From positions 1 to 32,514 of the forward strand of contig QZKN01000107.1 of the NCBI GenBank assembly GCA_003598175.1: a stretch of 32,514 nucleotides of DNA, read 5' to 3'. Source of the stretch: Candidatus Omnitrophota bacterium (GTDB lineage: Bacteria; Hinthialibacterota; Hinthialibacteria; Hinthialibacterales; Hinthialibacteraceae). Under the pieces are notes generated by a model, which ran no database searches, was not told the origin of the DNA, and worked only from the letters and a program-made list of their open reading frames with translations. The stretch's first letter is position 1. Every line of letters begins with the position of its first letter. The position numbers and the translations under genes were made by a program. Below, one piece after another: positions 32,215 to 32,514 of the stretch.

Positions 32215-32511
32215 ATGAATCCCATGAAAAATCCGCCACATCCCGGCCGGATCATTCGCGACGAAGTGCTCGCGCCTCTCGCACTGGACGTAAAAAACTC
32301 CGCCCACATTCTCGGCGTGGCTCGCTCCACTCTGTCCAGACTCCTGAATGAGCGGGCAAGCCTGTCCGCGGAAATGGCCCTGCGGATCGAGAAGGCTTTC
32401 GGACCGCAAGCCGATCATCTCATGCGGCTACAACTAGCGTACGACATGGCCCAGGCCCGATGTCACGAAGACCAAATCCAGGTCACCCGTTATCACCCGT
32501 CTACGTCCTGA
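32215..32511 (+). CDS. higA: HigA-type antitoxin (XRE family)
   Basis: The 98-residue antitoxin has HPGRIIRDEVLAPLALDVKN and SAHILGVARSTLSRLLNERA, the HigA helix-turn-helix sequence with the signature N-terminal HPG. SLSAEMALRIEKAFG follows, and a C-terminal tail ends in RYHPSTS. The family neutralises HigB and represses its own operon through the palindrome in the promoter. AAAGGA lies 6 bases upstream of the ATG at 32215; a second ATG at 32224 is possible. The gene ends 3 bases before the end of the window, so any downstream gene is not seen. Confidence 0.93.
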   Translation: MNPMKNPPHPGRIIRDEVLAPLALDVKNSAHILGVARSTLSRLLNERASLSAEMALRIEKAFGPQADHLMRLQLAYDMAQARCHEDQIQVTRYHPSTS

Positions 32512-32514
32512 ATC

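Overview
The window looks like chromosome of a diderm, probably uncultured, environmental bacterium with mid GC content. It encodes outer-membrane and Tat-exported proteins, a UbiE/MenG quinone methyltransferase and a type IV-pilin-like protein. It also has the mix of secreted beta-propeller, beta-helix, Ig-like and FG-GAP/UnbV proteins, sulfatase and Tat-tagged Gfo/Idh/MocA oxidoreductase seen in Planctomycetes-like and candidate-phylum genomes. I cannot place it in a phylum from sequence reading alone. There is no CRISPR array, phage or intact insertion sequence.

Layout. 1-5.7 kb: a Tat-exported sulfatase, a convergent DUF2490-like outer-membrane barrel, a secreted propeller-like protein, a cytoplasmic protein of unknown family, and an orphan pseudopilin with a TTG start. 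5.7-9.6 kb, minus strand: a quinone methyltransferase translationally coupled to a secreted beta-helix protein, an unknown 220-residue protein, and LarE. 9.6-11 kb: sparse DNA with intergenic repeats, one small membrane protein and the enolase promoter. 11-13.8 kb, the housekeeping core: eno with an FtsB/DivIC-like gene, initiator tRNA-fMet, an HU-family protein overlapping an Asp23/Gls24 protein. 14-18.7 kb: a 1531-residue secreted protein with Ig-like repeats and a C-terminal propeller-like repeat carrying calcium-loop insertions, closed by a strong terminator. 18.7-22.3 kb: a membrane sensor resembling a histidine kinase that has lost its catalytic motifs, then an HDOD protein. 22.3-27.4 kb, minus strand: TatD, a TauE/SafE permease and a 1115-residue TPR/FG-GAP/UnbV protein. 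27.7-31.9 kb: a Gfo/Idh/MocA oxidoreductase, a fumarylacetoacetase-family hydrolase of the diketo-deoxyfuconate type, a relic of a toxin-antitoxin pair, a YbjQ-family protein and a secreted TIM-barrel glycosidase-like protein. 31.9-32.5 kb: a complete HigBA toxin-antitoxin operon.

How it fits together. The accessory genes suggest a polysaccharide or glycoside degrader: desulfation (sulfatase), an oxidoreductase and diketo-acid hydrolase for deoxysugar acids, and a putative glycosidase. They are scattered and do not form one canonical polysaccharide locus. The most notable signals are a dispersed intergenic repeat centred on a TGATCA-type palindrome (four copies), a truncated MazF-like toxin ending exactly at the end of ybjQ, a higBA promoter that predicts a near-leaderless higB mRNA, and the degenerate kinase beside an HDOD gene. 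I do not see a clearly new multi-gene system.
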